A stretch of 64,000 nt of DNA from an uncultured Bacteroidales bacterium (GTDB lineage Bacteria > Bacteroidota > Bacteroidia > Bacteroidales > P3), in NCBI GenBank assembly GCA_905235855.1, contig CAJONE010000001.1:62001-126000 (forward strand). Direction: 5' to 3'. Of this stretch, positions 8,198 through 16,490 are shown piece by piece. The translations under genes and the position numbers were made by a program. The notes beneath the pieces were generated by a model, which saw only the letters and a program-made list of their open reading frames with translations, did not search any database and was not told the origin of the DNA. Position 1 is the stretch's first letter; every line of letters starts with the position of its first letter.

Positions 8198-9010
8198 TCA
8201 TAGATTAGCAATGAGAGCTTCGATTGGTGACCTAACTACGTTTTTTACAGTAAATCCGATGGGAGCAACTTGTTGTATTTCCTCATGGAAGACAGCGGCT
8301 ACACCACCTACCAGCCGGACATCTCCGCCGCTTGTGAGAGGGCAGACCATTTCGCGCCAAAAGGCGGTGAAGACTTCGCTCAAAAGGTTGCGAATATAAT
8401 CCGTGTCACGATATCTGGCAGCTAAAGGGGCGAAACTGGCCATATAACGGTTTGGGAAATCCTCACTGTAAATTCCTCTCATTACTTCTTCTTTCGTGTT
8501 TTTTATTTCACCGGCAATATCGGCAGGCAATCGGTCGGTAAGGAAATCCTTAAGCAATCGTTTGCCTATGTGGTTGCCCGAACCCTCATCGCCAAGCACA
8601 TAGCCGGTAGAGGTTGTCTGTTTCACAATTTTTTCACCGTCAAATAAACACGCATTGCTGCCCGTGCCCAATATTCCCACTACACCGGCCATGCGGTCGC
8701 TCACCGCACGACATGCACCCAACAAGTCGCTTTCCACCTCAATATCCGCACCTTCAAATGTCTGATTCAGAAGGGTTTTGACTCGGCTTCGCATTGTTTC
8801 CATACCGCAGCCTGCACCATAGAAAAATATGGAGAGCTGAAAAGTTGGTGACGCAATTTCACCTCTCACATCCTCCAACACTTTCCGAAACTTCAAATCC
8901 GATGTAACTCTCGGATTTAGCCCTTCTGTTGCCTTCCTATGCCAACGGCCATCGTTGCATTCTATGGCCCATTCTGTTTTGGTGCTGCCACAATCCGCTA
9001 TAATCCTCAT
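8198..9010 (-). CDS. BadF/BadG/BcrA-type ATPase, N-acetylglucosamine kinase-like
   Basis: A 270-residue ASKHA-fold kinase of the cytoplasm. The phosphate-1 motif MRIIADCGSTKTEWAI is at the very N-terminus, the phosphate-2-like segment VGILGTGSNACLF near residue 105, the DEGSGNHIGKRLL block near 130, and adenosine motif VRLVGGVAAVF near 235. Bacteroidetes members are usually annotated as N-acetylglucosamine kinase or BadF-type ATPase. The likely role is phosphorylating an amino sugar salvaged from wall or host glycans, but the substrate is not proven. The ATG at 9008-9010 is preferred over an in-frame TTG at 9031 because the motif starts immediately after it. It is separated by about 135 bases from pyrD upstream. 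Confidence 0.82.
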   Translation of the reverse strand: MRIIADCGSTKTEWAIECNDGRWHRKATEGLNPRVTSDLKFRKVLEDVRGEIASPTFQLSIFFYGAGCGMETMRSRVKTLLNQTFEGADIEVESDLLGACRAVSDRMAGVVGILGTGSNACLFDGEKIVKQTTSTGYVLGDEGSGNHIGKRLLKDFLTDRLPADIAGEIKNTKEEVMRGIYSEDFPNRYMASFAPLAARYRDTDYIRNLLSEVFTAFWREMVCPLTSGGDVRLVGGVAAVFHEEIQQVAPIGFTVKNVVRSPIEALIANL

Positions 9011-9146
9011 TTTGTCCTGTTTATGAGACAATTATTCGCTTTATACCAAGTTTCTCTGTTCTGCAATCATTCTTGAAGGAACATATTTTCCATCACTTAC
9101 TTATCAACTGACGAGGTAGACCGCTGTGTACTTATAAAGAAGATAT

Positions 9147-10058
9147 TCAGATTATTCCAATTATTTCGTTAATATCTTTCACGCCATGCTTCTCGCACCA
9201 TTTTTCTATGCATTCTACTATATTCACCGATACTTGAGGATTCAAGAAGTTAGCTGTACCCACCTCTATAGCTTTCGCTCCCGCCATTAGGAATTCCAGT
9301 GCATCCTCGCCCGATGCTATGCCACCAAGTCCGATAACAGGAATATGAACTGCATGTGCAACCTGCCAAACACATCTTAACGCCACGGGTTTTACACAAG
9401 GGCCACTTAGCCCACCCGTCACTGTGCTAAGCATAGGACGTCGGCGTTCCACATCCACAGCCATTCCCAATAATGTGTTAATCAGGGACAGGCTGTCGGC
9501 TCCAGCCTCCTCAACTGCTTTGGCTATTTCAACAACGCTGGTCACATTAGGTGTAAGCTTTACTATCAAGGTTTTATTGTAATTTTGCCTTACTGCCCTC
9601 ACCACTTGTGCCGCCATATCGGGATTTGTTCCGAATCTCATGCCTCCCTTTTTTACGTTTGGACAACTGATATTAAGCTCAATAGCAGGGATATGCTCAA
9701 GCTCGTTTATCATCTCCGCCACGTGGCAATATTCTTCTATTGAACTTCCGCTCACGTTAACTATCACGTTGGTATCGAAGCACTTAATACGCGGATATAC
9801 CTCTTTGCAGAAAGTTTCTACACCGACATTCTGCAAGCCTACGGCATTAAGCATGCCGGCTGGGGTCTCTGCCATGCGTGGATAGGGATTGCCTTGCCGT
9901 CGTTCACCGGTGGTGCCTTTCACTACAATGCCTCCCAACTGAGCCATATCAATAAAATCAGTGAATTCCTCACCGTATCCGAAAGTACCGGATGCCGTCA
10001 TAACCGGATTACGTAGTGTCAGGCGGTCTATTTTTATCTCTAATTTAACGTTTGACAT
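9147..10058 (-). CDS. pyrD: Dihydroorotate dehydrogenase, class 1B catalytic subunit
   Basis: Oxidises dihydroorotate to orotate in pyrimidine synthesis, using FMN and passing electrons through PyrK to NAD. The 303-residue barrel has the N-terminal KIDRLTLRNPVMTASGTFGYG block, ELNISCPNVKKGG with the class 1 catalytic Cys near residue 131, and the FMN-phosphate segments VIGLGGIASGEDALEFLMAGA near 246 and EVGTANF. The ATG at 10056-10058 fits the family start; the frame is open further upstream but that stretch is not conserved-looking. It follows pyrK after 58 bases, the usual class 1B pairing. Confidence 0.95.
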   Translation of the reverse strand: MSNVKLEIKIDRLTLRNPVMTASGTFGYGEEFTDFIDMAQLGGIVVKGTTGERRQGNPYPRMAETPAGMLNAVGLQNVGVETFCKEVYPRIKCFDTNVIVNVSGSSIEEYCHVAEMINELEHIPAIELNISCPNVKKGGMRFGTNPDMAAQVVRAVRQNYNKTLIVKLTPNVTSVVEIAKAVEEAGADSLSLINTLLGMAVDVERRRPMLSTVTGGLSGPCVKPVALRCVWQVAHAVHIPVIGLGGIASGEDALEFLMAGAKAIEVGTANFLNPQVSVNIVECIEKWCEKHGVKDINEIIGII

Positions 10059-10116
10059 AATGTGCTCGTTTTGATGAAAGCAGATTTTGCTCACATCAGA
10101 AATTTTCCATTTGGAT

Positions 10117-10902
10117 TTAATTATTGAAGTCTGTAACTTTCGTACTGTCGAATACTGGACCGTCCTTGCAAACACACTTGTGGCCCTCATCGGTGTTGGT
10201 CACACAACAAAGACAGGCTCCGACACCGCACGCCATCATATTCTCGAGTGACACCTCACAACTTATGTTTCTCGCATGTGCAATTTTAGCCACGGCTTTC
10301 ATCATCGGCGTGGGGCCACAGGTAGCAATGTGGTCGAACGAATCAAGAACCATTCCACTATGTCCAACGAACAAAGAGTGCTGCGTCACAAAACCCTTTT
10401 CGCCAATGGAGCCATCCTCGGAAGAAAACTCCAAAAGGCCTATGCCTTCAAATAAGGAATGTGCTGGAATCAAACTTTTCGTACGACCGCCGAGCAATAT
10501 AGTCGGCTTTACGCCTTTTGCCTTATATGCTTTTGCAAGCGCCAGCAGCGGGGCGATACCGGCACCACCGCCAACTATCAAAGGGTGTTCGCCAATCACG
10601 CCAAAGCCATTGCCCAGCGGGTATATTATATTCACATTGTCGCCCTCTTTCAAGGTTGAAAATTTTCGCGTGCCTTTGCCCACAACCTGTATAAGCAACT
10701 GCAAAGTGTTCGCGTCGTTATCAAAGTCATGTATGGATATGGGGCGCCGCAACATAAAGTCGTTGCAGCCGCTCACCTCGACCTCAACAAATTGTCCTGG
10801 TCGTATTGGCCCGATATTCTCATTCGACGCAAGCGTCCATGCAATATAGTGTTCTCCGTATTGTCGTCTCTGTACTATTTTGAAATCGGTTATTTTTTTC
10901 AT
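10117..10902 (-). CDS. pyrK: Dihydroorotate dehydrogenase electron-transfer subunit
   Basis: FAD and [2Fe-2S] subunit that links PyrD to NAD. The 261 residues show a ferredoxin-reductase fold: FAD motif RRPISIHDF near residue 53, the nucleotide-binding GGGAGIAPLLALAKAY near 110, TCGPTPMMKAV near 195 and the cluster-binding C-terminus ACGVGACLCCVTN...CVCKDGPVF, which supplies four cysteines. The start MKKITDFKIV at 10900-10902 matches the family better than the upstream in-frame Met. Together with pyrD downstream it forms a complete class 1B enzyme. Confidence 0.94.
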   Translation of the reverse strand: MKKITDFKIVQRRQYGEHYIAWTLASNENIGPIRPGQFVEVEVSGCNDFMLRRPISIHDFDNDANTLQLLIQVVGKGTRKFSTLKEGDNVNIIYPLGNGFGVIGEHPLIVGGGAGIAPLLALAKAYKAKGVKPTILLGGRTKSLIPAHSLFEGIGLLEFSSEDGSIGEKGFVTQHSLFVGHSGMVLDSFDHIATCGPTPMMKAVAKIAHARNISCEVSLENMMACGVGACLCCVTNTDEGHKCVCKDGPVFDSTKVTDFNN

Positions 10903-10976
10903 ATTGCTTACTCTATATTCTCTTTCGTACCAAGTCGATGGCACAAATATGTTTCGATTATTCCAGGTTCAAACTG

Positions 10977-11546
10977 TTACCGCAAATCATTCATAGCCGC
11001 CTGCAACGACTTTATAACGGCCGTGGACGTGTATGTAGCACCCGCTACGGCATCGACTTTTTTCTTGTATGCTGCTTTAGGCGAAAGTCCGTTCCATGAT
11101 TTGAAAAAGCCTGCGTCCTTCACAATTTTCACAAATTTAGGGGTCTCATTGTTAGCAAGTAGCTCCACAGCAATGATTTTTTTGTTTTTGTCGAAAGCTA
11201 TCATCAGTGGTGTTTCACCGTTATAGCCCTTTATTCCATCACTGTACGGCTTGGAATAGACCGCATATCCAAGAAGTGTCTTCGAAACATCATACACAGA
11301 TATGTATTTCCCATCGTTCCGAACGCTCTTCGCTGTCGGAAACACATGTACAATCTCCATTGCTATTCCATCTGCATTCACTGCCGACTGCTGTTTTGTT
11401 GCAGAAGACCTGTGGTGAGGGCAGTTACCACAGTGATGAGCACAGTTGTTGCTCTGCTTGGTTGGGGCACCATTCGTTGGTTGTTGCGCCAGCACTATTC
11501 CCATAGAAAACAGTACTGTTACGGTTAGCAATAGGAGTTTTTTCAT
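10977..11546 (-). CDS. Exported FMN-binding domain protein with Cys/His-rich N-terminal segment
   Basis: The 189 residues begin with a signal peptide (MKKLLLLTVTVLFSMGIVLA). Next comes a cysteine/histidine cluster C35-A-H-H-C-G-N-C-P-H-H45, and then an FMN_bind domain from about residue 80. Its end carries DAVAGATYTSTAV (165-177), close to the DxxSGAT-x-T motif at which ApbE attaches FMN covalently to the last Thr (here Thr173). The first motif Ser/Thr is Ala168. The domain is probably a periplasmic electron carrier, as in NqrC/RnfG relatives, but no Nqr, Rnf or ApbE gene is present here. It lies 14 bases after the trmH-type gene and 74 bases before pyrK, so it may share their transcript. Confidence 0.82.
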   Translation of the reverse strand: MKKLLLLTVTVLFSMGIVLAQQPTNGAPTKQSNNCAHHCGNCPHHRSSATKQQSAVNADGIAMEIVHVFPTAKSVRNDGKYISVYDVSKTLLGYAVYSKPYSDGIKGYNGETPLMIAFDKNKKIIAVELLANNETPKFVKIVKDAGFFKSWNGLSPKAAYKKKVDAVAGATYTSTAVIKSLQAAMNDLR

Positions 11547-11560
11547 GAGTGAATAATATT

Positions 11561-12316
11561 TTACATTAAAAATTTAGATACAAGTATCGCCGTAGCGGAC
11601 GCTGCATTGAGAGACTCACAAGTATTTCCAACATTGGGTATCGCTATTCTGTGTGTGAGCAGACTACATATCTCGGGTGAAACACCTTGCGATTCGTTTC
11701 CTATAACCAAGACGGCACGTTTGGCCAAATCAACCTGTCGTAAATCTGTCCCGTCAAGCAATGCCCCGTAAACAGGCAAACCGCAACCTAAAAGCCATTT
11801 AGCCAAACTGCAATAACTGACAGATACACGGAAAAGACTCCCCATTGTAGCCTGTACCACTTTCGGATTAAAACAACTTACTGTATCAGCGCTGCAGACA
11901 ATTCGCCGAATCCCAAACCAATCGGCTATGCGGATGATGGTTCCCAAATTGCCAGGATCCTGTATTCTGTCTAAAACAAGTGTCAGAGCCGGTTCACGCA
12001 AAGCGTATTTTGAAACCTGCATCTGTGCTGCCGAACGTTCTACAAGCATCCACACCTTGTTTGGTTGCCTTTGTAACGAAATTCTTTCAAGTTGGTTTTC
12101 ATCAACTATCCATTGACTGCTTACCATCGGATGGTCACTACCATTTTCTTCATACCAACCACTTGTGGCGCAAAGAGTGTGAATCGGCACTTGCATTGAC
12201 AGAATCTCGGAGGCCAATTTGGATCCTTCCGCCACAAAAACCCCCCTATCTTCGCAAACTTTTTGCTGCCTAAAAGAGGCTAACTCCTTGAGTTTTGAAT
12301 TGGATAAAAGTTGCAT
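11561..12316 (-). CDS. TrmH/SpoU-family RNA 2'-O-methyltransferase
   Basis: SAM-dependent ribose methylation of rRNA or tRNA in the cytoplasm by a SPOUT knot enzyme. The 251 residues have an N-terminal substrate-binding region (KLKELASFRQQK...FVAEGSKLASE) and the three SpoU motifs: motif 1 LDRIQDPGNLGTIIRIADWFG near residue 115, motif 2 VLVIGNESQGV near 197 and motif 3 IPNVGNTCESLNAASATAI near 222. Which nucleotide is modified cannot be told from sequence. It starts just upstream of the divergent tRNA-His promoter region. Confidence 0.9.
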   Translation of the reverse strand: MQLLSNSKLKELASFRQQKVCEDRGVFVAEGSKLASEILSMQVPIHTLCATSGWYEENGSDHPMVSSQWIVDENQLERISLQRQPNKVWMLVERSAAQMQVSKYALREPALTLVLDRIQDPGNLGTIIRIADWFGIRRIVCSADTVSCFNPKVVQATMGSLFRVSVSYCSLAKWLLGCGLPVYGALLDGTDLRQVDLAKRAVLVIGNESQGVSPEICSLLTHRIAIPNVGNTCESLNAASATAILVSKFLM

Positions 12317-12362
12317 TCTGATGGTATGTATATTGATTAAACGCGGGTTTTCAAAATAAATT

Positions 12363-12392
12363 TTGTCGATTTAAAGAATTATAGTATTTTTG
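12363..12392 (+). promoter_or_regulatory. Bacteroidetes-type promoter of tRNA-His
   Basis: A -33 TTG at 12363-12365 and a -7 box TATTTTTG at 12385-12392 (TAnnTTTG) are separated by 19 bases. Transcription would begin near 12399, about 16 bases before the tRNA. Confidence 0.75.
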
Positions 12393-12415
12393 CAACCGCT
12401 TTAAAGCGAAAGATG

Positions 12416-12489
12416 GTGGGCGTAGCTCAGCTGGTTAGAGTGCCGGATTGTGGTTCCGAAGGTCGTGGGTTCGAATCCCACCTCCCACC
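12416..12489 (+). tRNA. tRNA-His (GTG)
   Basis: Cloverleaf with D arm GCTC/GAGT, anticodon arm CGGAT/GTTCCG region with loop TTGTGGT (anticodon GTG, His) and T arm GTGGG-TTCGAAT-CCCAC. The discriminator is C at 12489 and a G is encoded at 12415, giving the G-1:C73 pair that histidyl-tRNA synthetase needs. The acceptor stem has one apparent C6-U67 mismatch. CCA is not encoded. It has its own promoter and a terminator directly behind it. Confidence 0.95.
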
Positions 12490-12495
12490 CCTGAA

Positions 12496-12530
12496 AAGCC
12501 TGCGACGTCTCTGTTGCGGGCTTGTTTTTT
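12496..12530 (+). terminator. Rho-independent terminator of tRNA-His
   Basis: Stem AAGCCTGCGAC (12496-12506) pairs with GTTGCGGGCTT (12513-12523) over 11 bp with G-T wobbles, with a six-base loop, followed by GTTTTTT. Confidence 0.85.
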
Positions 12531-12586
12531 AAATATCCTACAGACAAATACAGGCAAATCATCCATAGATTTTTATACCCTATAAA

Positions 12587-13597
12587 TTGACGAACTGGGA
12601 TATATGCTACTTTTCTGACGACGGACGAGTGCTCACTGTACTTGACCAGACCCAGTTACCAATGGTGGAGCGCTACGTTCAGTTACGGAATTCGACAGAA
12701 GTTGCGGATGCAATAAGACGGCTGGTTGTTCGTGGGGCTCCGCTTATCGGAATTGCAGCTGCTATGGGACTTTGTGTGGCTATGGTCAATGGGGAAAGTT
12801 TTTTTGAGGCTAAAAGAATTATAGGCTCATCTCGTCCAACAGCTGTTAACCTGTCATGGGCTCTTGACAGGATGGAGTCCGCATTAAAGAATTTCGGCAT
12901 TAAAAGCACAGACACATACACTTCCTCCTCCGACGTTATTATTATGCTTCAGACAGAGGCTCTTCGCATAAAGGAAGAAGATGCTGAAACCTGTCGCAAA
13001 ATAGGGCAGTTTGGCAGTAGACTGATAACGGACGGTATGGGTGTTCTAACTCACTGCAATGCTGGGCATCTTGCCACCGGACATTACGGCACAGCCCTTG
13101 CTCCAATCTATTCAGCTGCCATGGACGGAAAAAGTTTTCGTGTTTTTGCCGACGAGACACGCCCACTGTTACAAGGTGCCCGACTAACGGCCTACGAACT
13201 GACAAAACACAATATCGACACTACGTTAATCTGCGACAACATGGCCGCATCTCTTATGGCAGCCGGCCGCATTAACATTGTTTTCGTAGGTTGCGACCGT
13301 GTGGCCGCAAACGGCGACACGGCCAATAAGATAGGTACTTTAGGGGTAGCCGTGCTTGCAAAGCATTTCGGTGTGCCTTTTTACGTTTGCGGACCACTTT
13401 CAACTTTCGACAGCCACTGTTCCACCGGGTCTGACATAATAATAGAACAACGCCCGGGTGAGGAAATAACCACTATGCACTACGCACATCCTATGGCACC
13501 TGAGCATGTCAAGACCTTTAACCCAGCTTTTGATGTAACGCCACACAATTTGATAACAGGATATATAACAGAGAATGGAATCCACACGACGAAATAA
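12587..13597 (+). CDS. mtnA: Methylthioribose-1-phosphate isomerase, TTG start
   Basis: Converts 5-methylthioribose-1-phosphate to the ribulose form in methionine salvage (cytoplasm). The 336 residues align by eye with MtnA: VVRGAPLIGIAAAMG near residue 48, THCNAGHLATGHYGTALAPI near 156 with the catalytic Cys, and VGCDRVAANGDTANKIGT near 230 with the catalytic Asp. The conserved N-terminal block TVLDQTQLP lies before the first ATG, so translation must begin at the TTG at 12587; an in-frame stop at 12566 limits any longer start. It could also be an eIF2B-alpha-like relative, but both catalytic residues favour MtnA. No other salvage genes are in the window. It overlaps rbfA by 23 bases. Confidence 0.92.
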   Translation: MTNWDICYFSDDGRVLTVLDQTQLPMVERYVQLRNSTEVADAIRRLVVRGAPLIGIAAAMGLCVAMVNGESFFEAKRIIGSSRPTAVNLSWALDRMESALKNFGIKSTDTYTSSSDVIIMLQTEALRIKEEDAETCRKIGQFGSRLITDGMGVLTHCNAGHLATGHYGTALAPIYSAAMDGKSFRVFADETRPLLQGARLTAYELTKHNIDTTLICDNMAASLMAAGRINIVFVGCDRVAANGDTANKIGTLGVAVLAKHFGVPFYVCGPLSTFDSHCSTGSDIIIEQRPGEEITTMHYAHPMAPEHVKTFNPAFDVTPHNLITGYITENGIHTTK

Positions 13598-13946
13598 AAT
13601 TGCAAGACTCATACAGCAAGATATGGGTAGCATCTTACTGAAAGAGATGAAGCCAAAACTCGGCAATTCGCTCATAACTGTTACGGAAGTACGCATAACC
13701 CCTGATCTTTCAATAGCGCGGATTTATGTGAGCGTCATGCCAATAGGAGTCATGCCCGAAACCAATCCTCCAGTCGCAGCATCGAAAGAATCAGTGATGG
13801 CTGCCATCTACGATAACAGTGCAGACTTGCGACGACGACTAGGTATGCTCGAGGGCAAACAGCTCCGCATAATTCCACAACTGGAATTTTTCCTCGACCA
13901 AACACTTGACCGATTAGAAAATATCAATCGTCTGTTGAAACAGTAA
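13575..13946 (+). CDS. rbfA: 30S ribosome-binding factor A
   Basis: Small KH-like protein needed for 16S rRNA 5'-end maturation and cold adaptation. The 123 residues show the family opening ESTRRNKIARLIQQDMGSILLKE, the central VTEVRITPDLSIARIYVSVM and the C-terminal LRIIPQLEFFLDQTLD...INRLLKQ. It begins inside the end of mtnA (23-base overlap) and is followed after seven bases by a LolE-like permease gene; the rbfA-permease pairing is common in Bacteroidetes. Translational coupling across all three genes is likely. Confidence 0.94.
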   Translation: MESTRRNKIARLIQQDMGSILLKEMKPKLGNSLITVTEVRITPDLSIARIYVSVMPIGVMPETNPPVAASKESVMAAIYDNSADLRRRLGMLEGKQLRIIPQLEFFLDQTLDRLENINRLLKQ

Positions 13947-13953
13947 GTGTAGC

Positions 13954-15201
13954 TTGAAACTTGAATCATTCATAGCCTTACGGTATCTTTTCACACGCAA
14001 GAACAAGAGTATAATAAATATTATCTCTTGGATTTCACTTGTGGGATTGAGCGTTGCGTCCACAGCTCTGATTGTAGTTCTTTCCGTTTACAACGGCATA
14101 GGCAGTGTTACCCAGAAACTCTTCAACGCTTTCGATCCGCAACTGATGATAGAAAAAAATGAAGGAAAGTGTTTTCACGCCGACAGCTCCTTTATTGTAA
14201 AGGTAAAATCAGTCGATGGGGTAAAAACGATAAGCTGCATTGCAGAAGAAAACGCATGGATAACCTACCGACAAAATCAAGCCATAGTTCACCTTCGTGG
14301 AGTCGATAGCAACTATCCCGCCATAACTGGCATAGACACTATGATTGTTGACGGAGAGTATGCTTTGCGAGCTCAGCGACCCAATAGCCCTATGTCAGAA
14401 AATGAAAATCCTGAGAACTCGGTCATCGACTACGCTATTATGGGCGCTCTCGTTTATGATCAACTAGGGCTTCGATCGCTAACAAGCGAACCCCTGTCGG
14501 TACATATTCCTAAACGCGGCAAAGGAATAGGCATCTCCATAGACGATGCCTTTAACACTGGCTATCTCTACCCCTCCGGCACATTCTATATTCAGCAAGA
14601 TATTGACAGCAAGTATATGCTCGCCGACATAGACTTTGTTCGCACACTACTCGATTATTCCGACAACGAATGCAGCTCGATAGCTATAGATTTCATGCCA
14701 AAATCCGATATCACGAAAGCAAAGAAAGAACTTCAACAACTTCTCGGCAATGGTTTTATTGTCAAAGACCGATATGACCAACAACCTCTATATTTCAAAA
14801 TATATCGTTCCGAAAGGCTTGGCATAATACTTATTCTCTCGCTTATTGCGATTATTTCGACACTTAACCTTACCGCTTCACTGTCATTGTTGATTATCGA
14901 CAAAAAACACGACATTTCAACTATGCGGAGTTTTGGTATGGAAAGACGATCTGTAAGGAACGTGTTTTTTGGAGAAGGTATGCTTATCAGTGCCGTTGGT
15001 GTGACTATCGGACTTCTGATTGGTTTTGCCATCTGTTTTGTACAACAAACATTCGGCATAATAAAGATGGGCAACAACTTTGTAGTTAACGCTTTCCCTG
15101 TGGAAATGCATCTATCAGATTTCCTGCTCACCTTCGTGTTGGTGATGCTATTGAGCACTATTGCCGTTTGGTTCACATCGCGACGCGCAAAAATTGCATG
15201 A
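13954..15201 (+). CDS. FtsX/LolC-LolE-type ABC transporter permease, TTG start
   Basis: Inner-membrane permease of 415 residues with one N-terminal helix (ISWISLVGLSVASTALIVVLSV), a large periplasmic domain (about residues 45-285) and three C-terminal helices after RLGIILILSLIAIISTLNL. This is the FtsX/MacB layout of lipoprotein-releasing LolC/E proteins. The opening KLESFIALRYLFTRKNKSIINIISWIS is the characteristic family start, so the TTG at 13954 must be used; there is no nearby ATG. The ATPase partner (LolD) is not encoded nearby. Export of lipoproteins to the outer membrane is the likely role. Confidence 0.88.
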   Translation: MKLESFIALRYLFTRKNKSIINIISWISLVGLSVASTALIVVLSVYNGIGSVTQKLFNAFDPQLMIEKNEGKCFHADSSFIVKVKSVDGVKTISCIAEENAWITYRQNQAIVHLRGVDSNYPAITGIDTMIVDGEYALRAQRPNSPMSENENPENSVIDYAIMGALVYDQLGLRSLTSEPLSVHIPKRGKGIGISIDDAFNTGYLYPSGTFYIQQDIDSKYMLADIDFVRTLLDYSDNECSSIAIDFMPKSDITKAKKELQQLLGNGFIVKDRYDQQPLYFKIYRSERLGIILILSLIAIISTLNLTASLSLLIIDKKHDISTMRSFGMERRSVRNVFFGEGMLISAVGVTIGLLIGFAICFVQQTFGIIKMGNNFVVNAFPVEMHLSDFLLTFVLVMLLSTIAVWFTSRRAKIA

Positions 15202-15330
15202 TTTGGTTTATGTCAGAAGTTTCGGCTGCTATAACATGTTCGACGCATAATATTTTTGGGGTAGTACTGCTTACAGCCATAACAGTGACATCTTCTAACA
15301 GGGCTAATACGATGATTTCTTCAAAGAATA

Positions 15331-15363
15331 TTGGCTCGGGATGAAAACTAATCTGTAATTTTG
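15331..15363 (+). promoter_or_regulatory. Bacteroidetes-type promoter of trpS
   Basis: TTG at 15331-15333 and TAATTTTG at 15356-15363 (TAnnTTTG) are separated by 22 bases, which implies a transcript start near 15370, 63 bases upstream of the trpS ATG. Confidence 0.75.
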
Positions 15364-15432
15364 CACAATAAAAACAGATACCATAAAGTTCTCAAAAGCA
15401 AATCCAATAATAAACATATTCCCGCACCCAAA

Positions 15433-16434
15433 ATGGAAAAAAAAGGCATTGTATGCAGCGGCATACGTCCAACTGGTAATTTGCACCTCGGAAATTATTT
15501 CGGAGCCCTGCGCAATTTCGTAAAAATGCAAGACAATTATGACTGCTACTTCTTTATCGCCGATTATCATTCACTAACCACACATCCCACACCCGGAAGC
15601 ATCTACGGCGATGCCCGAAAGATTATGGCAGCATATTTGGCCGCTGGCCTTGATCCCGAAAAAGCTACAATATACCTGCAAAGTGACCTGCCCGAAACAA
15701 TAGAGCTTTACCTGTTTCTAAACATGAATGCCTATCTTGGCGAATTGGAACGTGTTACGTCGTTCAAAGACAAGATACGCCAAAACCCGAACAACGTGAA
15801 TGCCGGACTACTTACCTATCCGACACTCATGGCTGCTGACATACTGATCCACAAGGCCACAAAAGTCCCTGTTGGAAAGGATCAAGAACAACATTTGGAA
15901 ATGACACGCACCTTTGCCCAACGCTTCAATACCATGTATGGGTGTGATGTATTCCCACTGCCGCAAGCCATAGGTTCTGCATCCGGACTTGTAAAAATAC
16001 CCGCTCTGAACGGAGCAGGCAAGATGGGAAAAAGCGAAGGGGAAGCCAGCACCATCTTTCTTACCGATGAACCTGATGTCATACGCAAAAAAATAATGAA
16101 AGCCAAAAGCGACAGTGGCCCTACCGAAATGAATCAGAAAAAACCCGATGAAATAGAAAACCTCTTTGCTCTGTTGCGTGCCGTCTCCAAACCAGATACA
16201 GTGGAATATTTCGACAACCTATACAACCACTGTCAAATTCGCTATGGCGACATGAAAAAACAATTGGCAGAAGATATGGTGGCTTTTGTTTCACCCATAC
16301 GCGAACGGATTATGCAATACTCATCCGACGAAAAACTTTTGTCCAGAATCATGGATCGTGGGAAAGAAAAAGCCCACGAAAGCGCATGCAAAACAATTGG
16401 TGAGGTGCGCCATACGATAGGCTACAGAAACTGA
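15433..16434 (+). CDS. trpS: Tryptophan--tRNA ligase
   Basis: Class I aminoacyl-tRNA synthetase, 333 residues, charging tRNA-Trp. The Rossmann HIGH motif appears as TGNLHLGNYFGAL near residue 15, the tryptophan-binding region DYHSLTTH follows near 50, and the KMSKS loop as GKMGKSEGE near 198. The ATG at 15433 begins the conserved MEKKGIVCSGIRPTG. The frame extends 24 codons upstream, but that stretch overlaps the promoter and is not protein-like. Confidence 0.97.
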   Translation: MEKKGIVCSGIRPTGNLHLGNYFGALRNFVKMQDNYDCYFFIADYHSLTTHPTPGSIYGDARKIMAAYLAAGLDPEKATIYLQSDLPETIELYLFLNMNAYLGELERVTSFKDKIRQNPNNVNAGLLTYPTLMAADILIHKATKVPVGKDQEQHLEMTRTFAQRFNTMYGCDVFPLPQAIGSASGLVKIPALNGAGKMGKSEGEASTIFLTDEPDVIRKKIMKAKSDSGPTEMNQKKPDEIENLFALLRAVSKPDTVEYFDNLYNHCQIRYGDMKKQLAEDMVAFVSPIRERIMQYSSDEKLLSRIMDRGKEKAHESACKTIGEVRHTIGYRN

Positions 16435-16490
16435 ACAATTCTGCGTAATCGTATATGAGGAGCATATTCAGTAATAAGAACTGCACCAAG

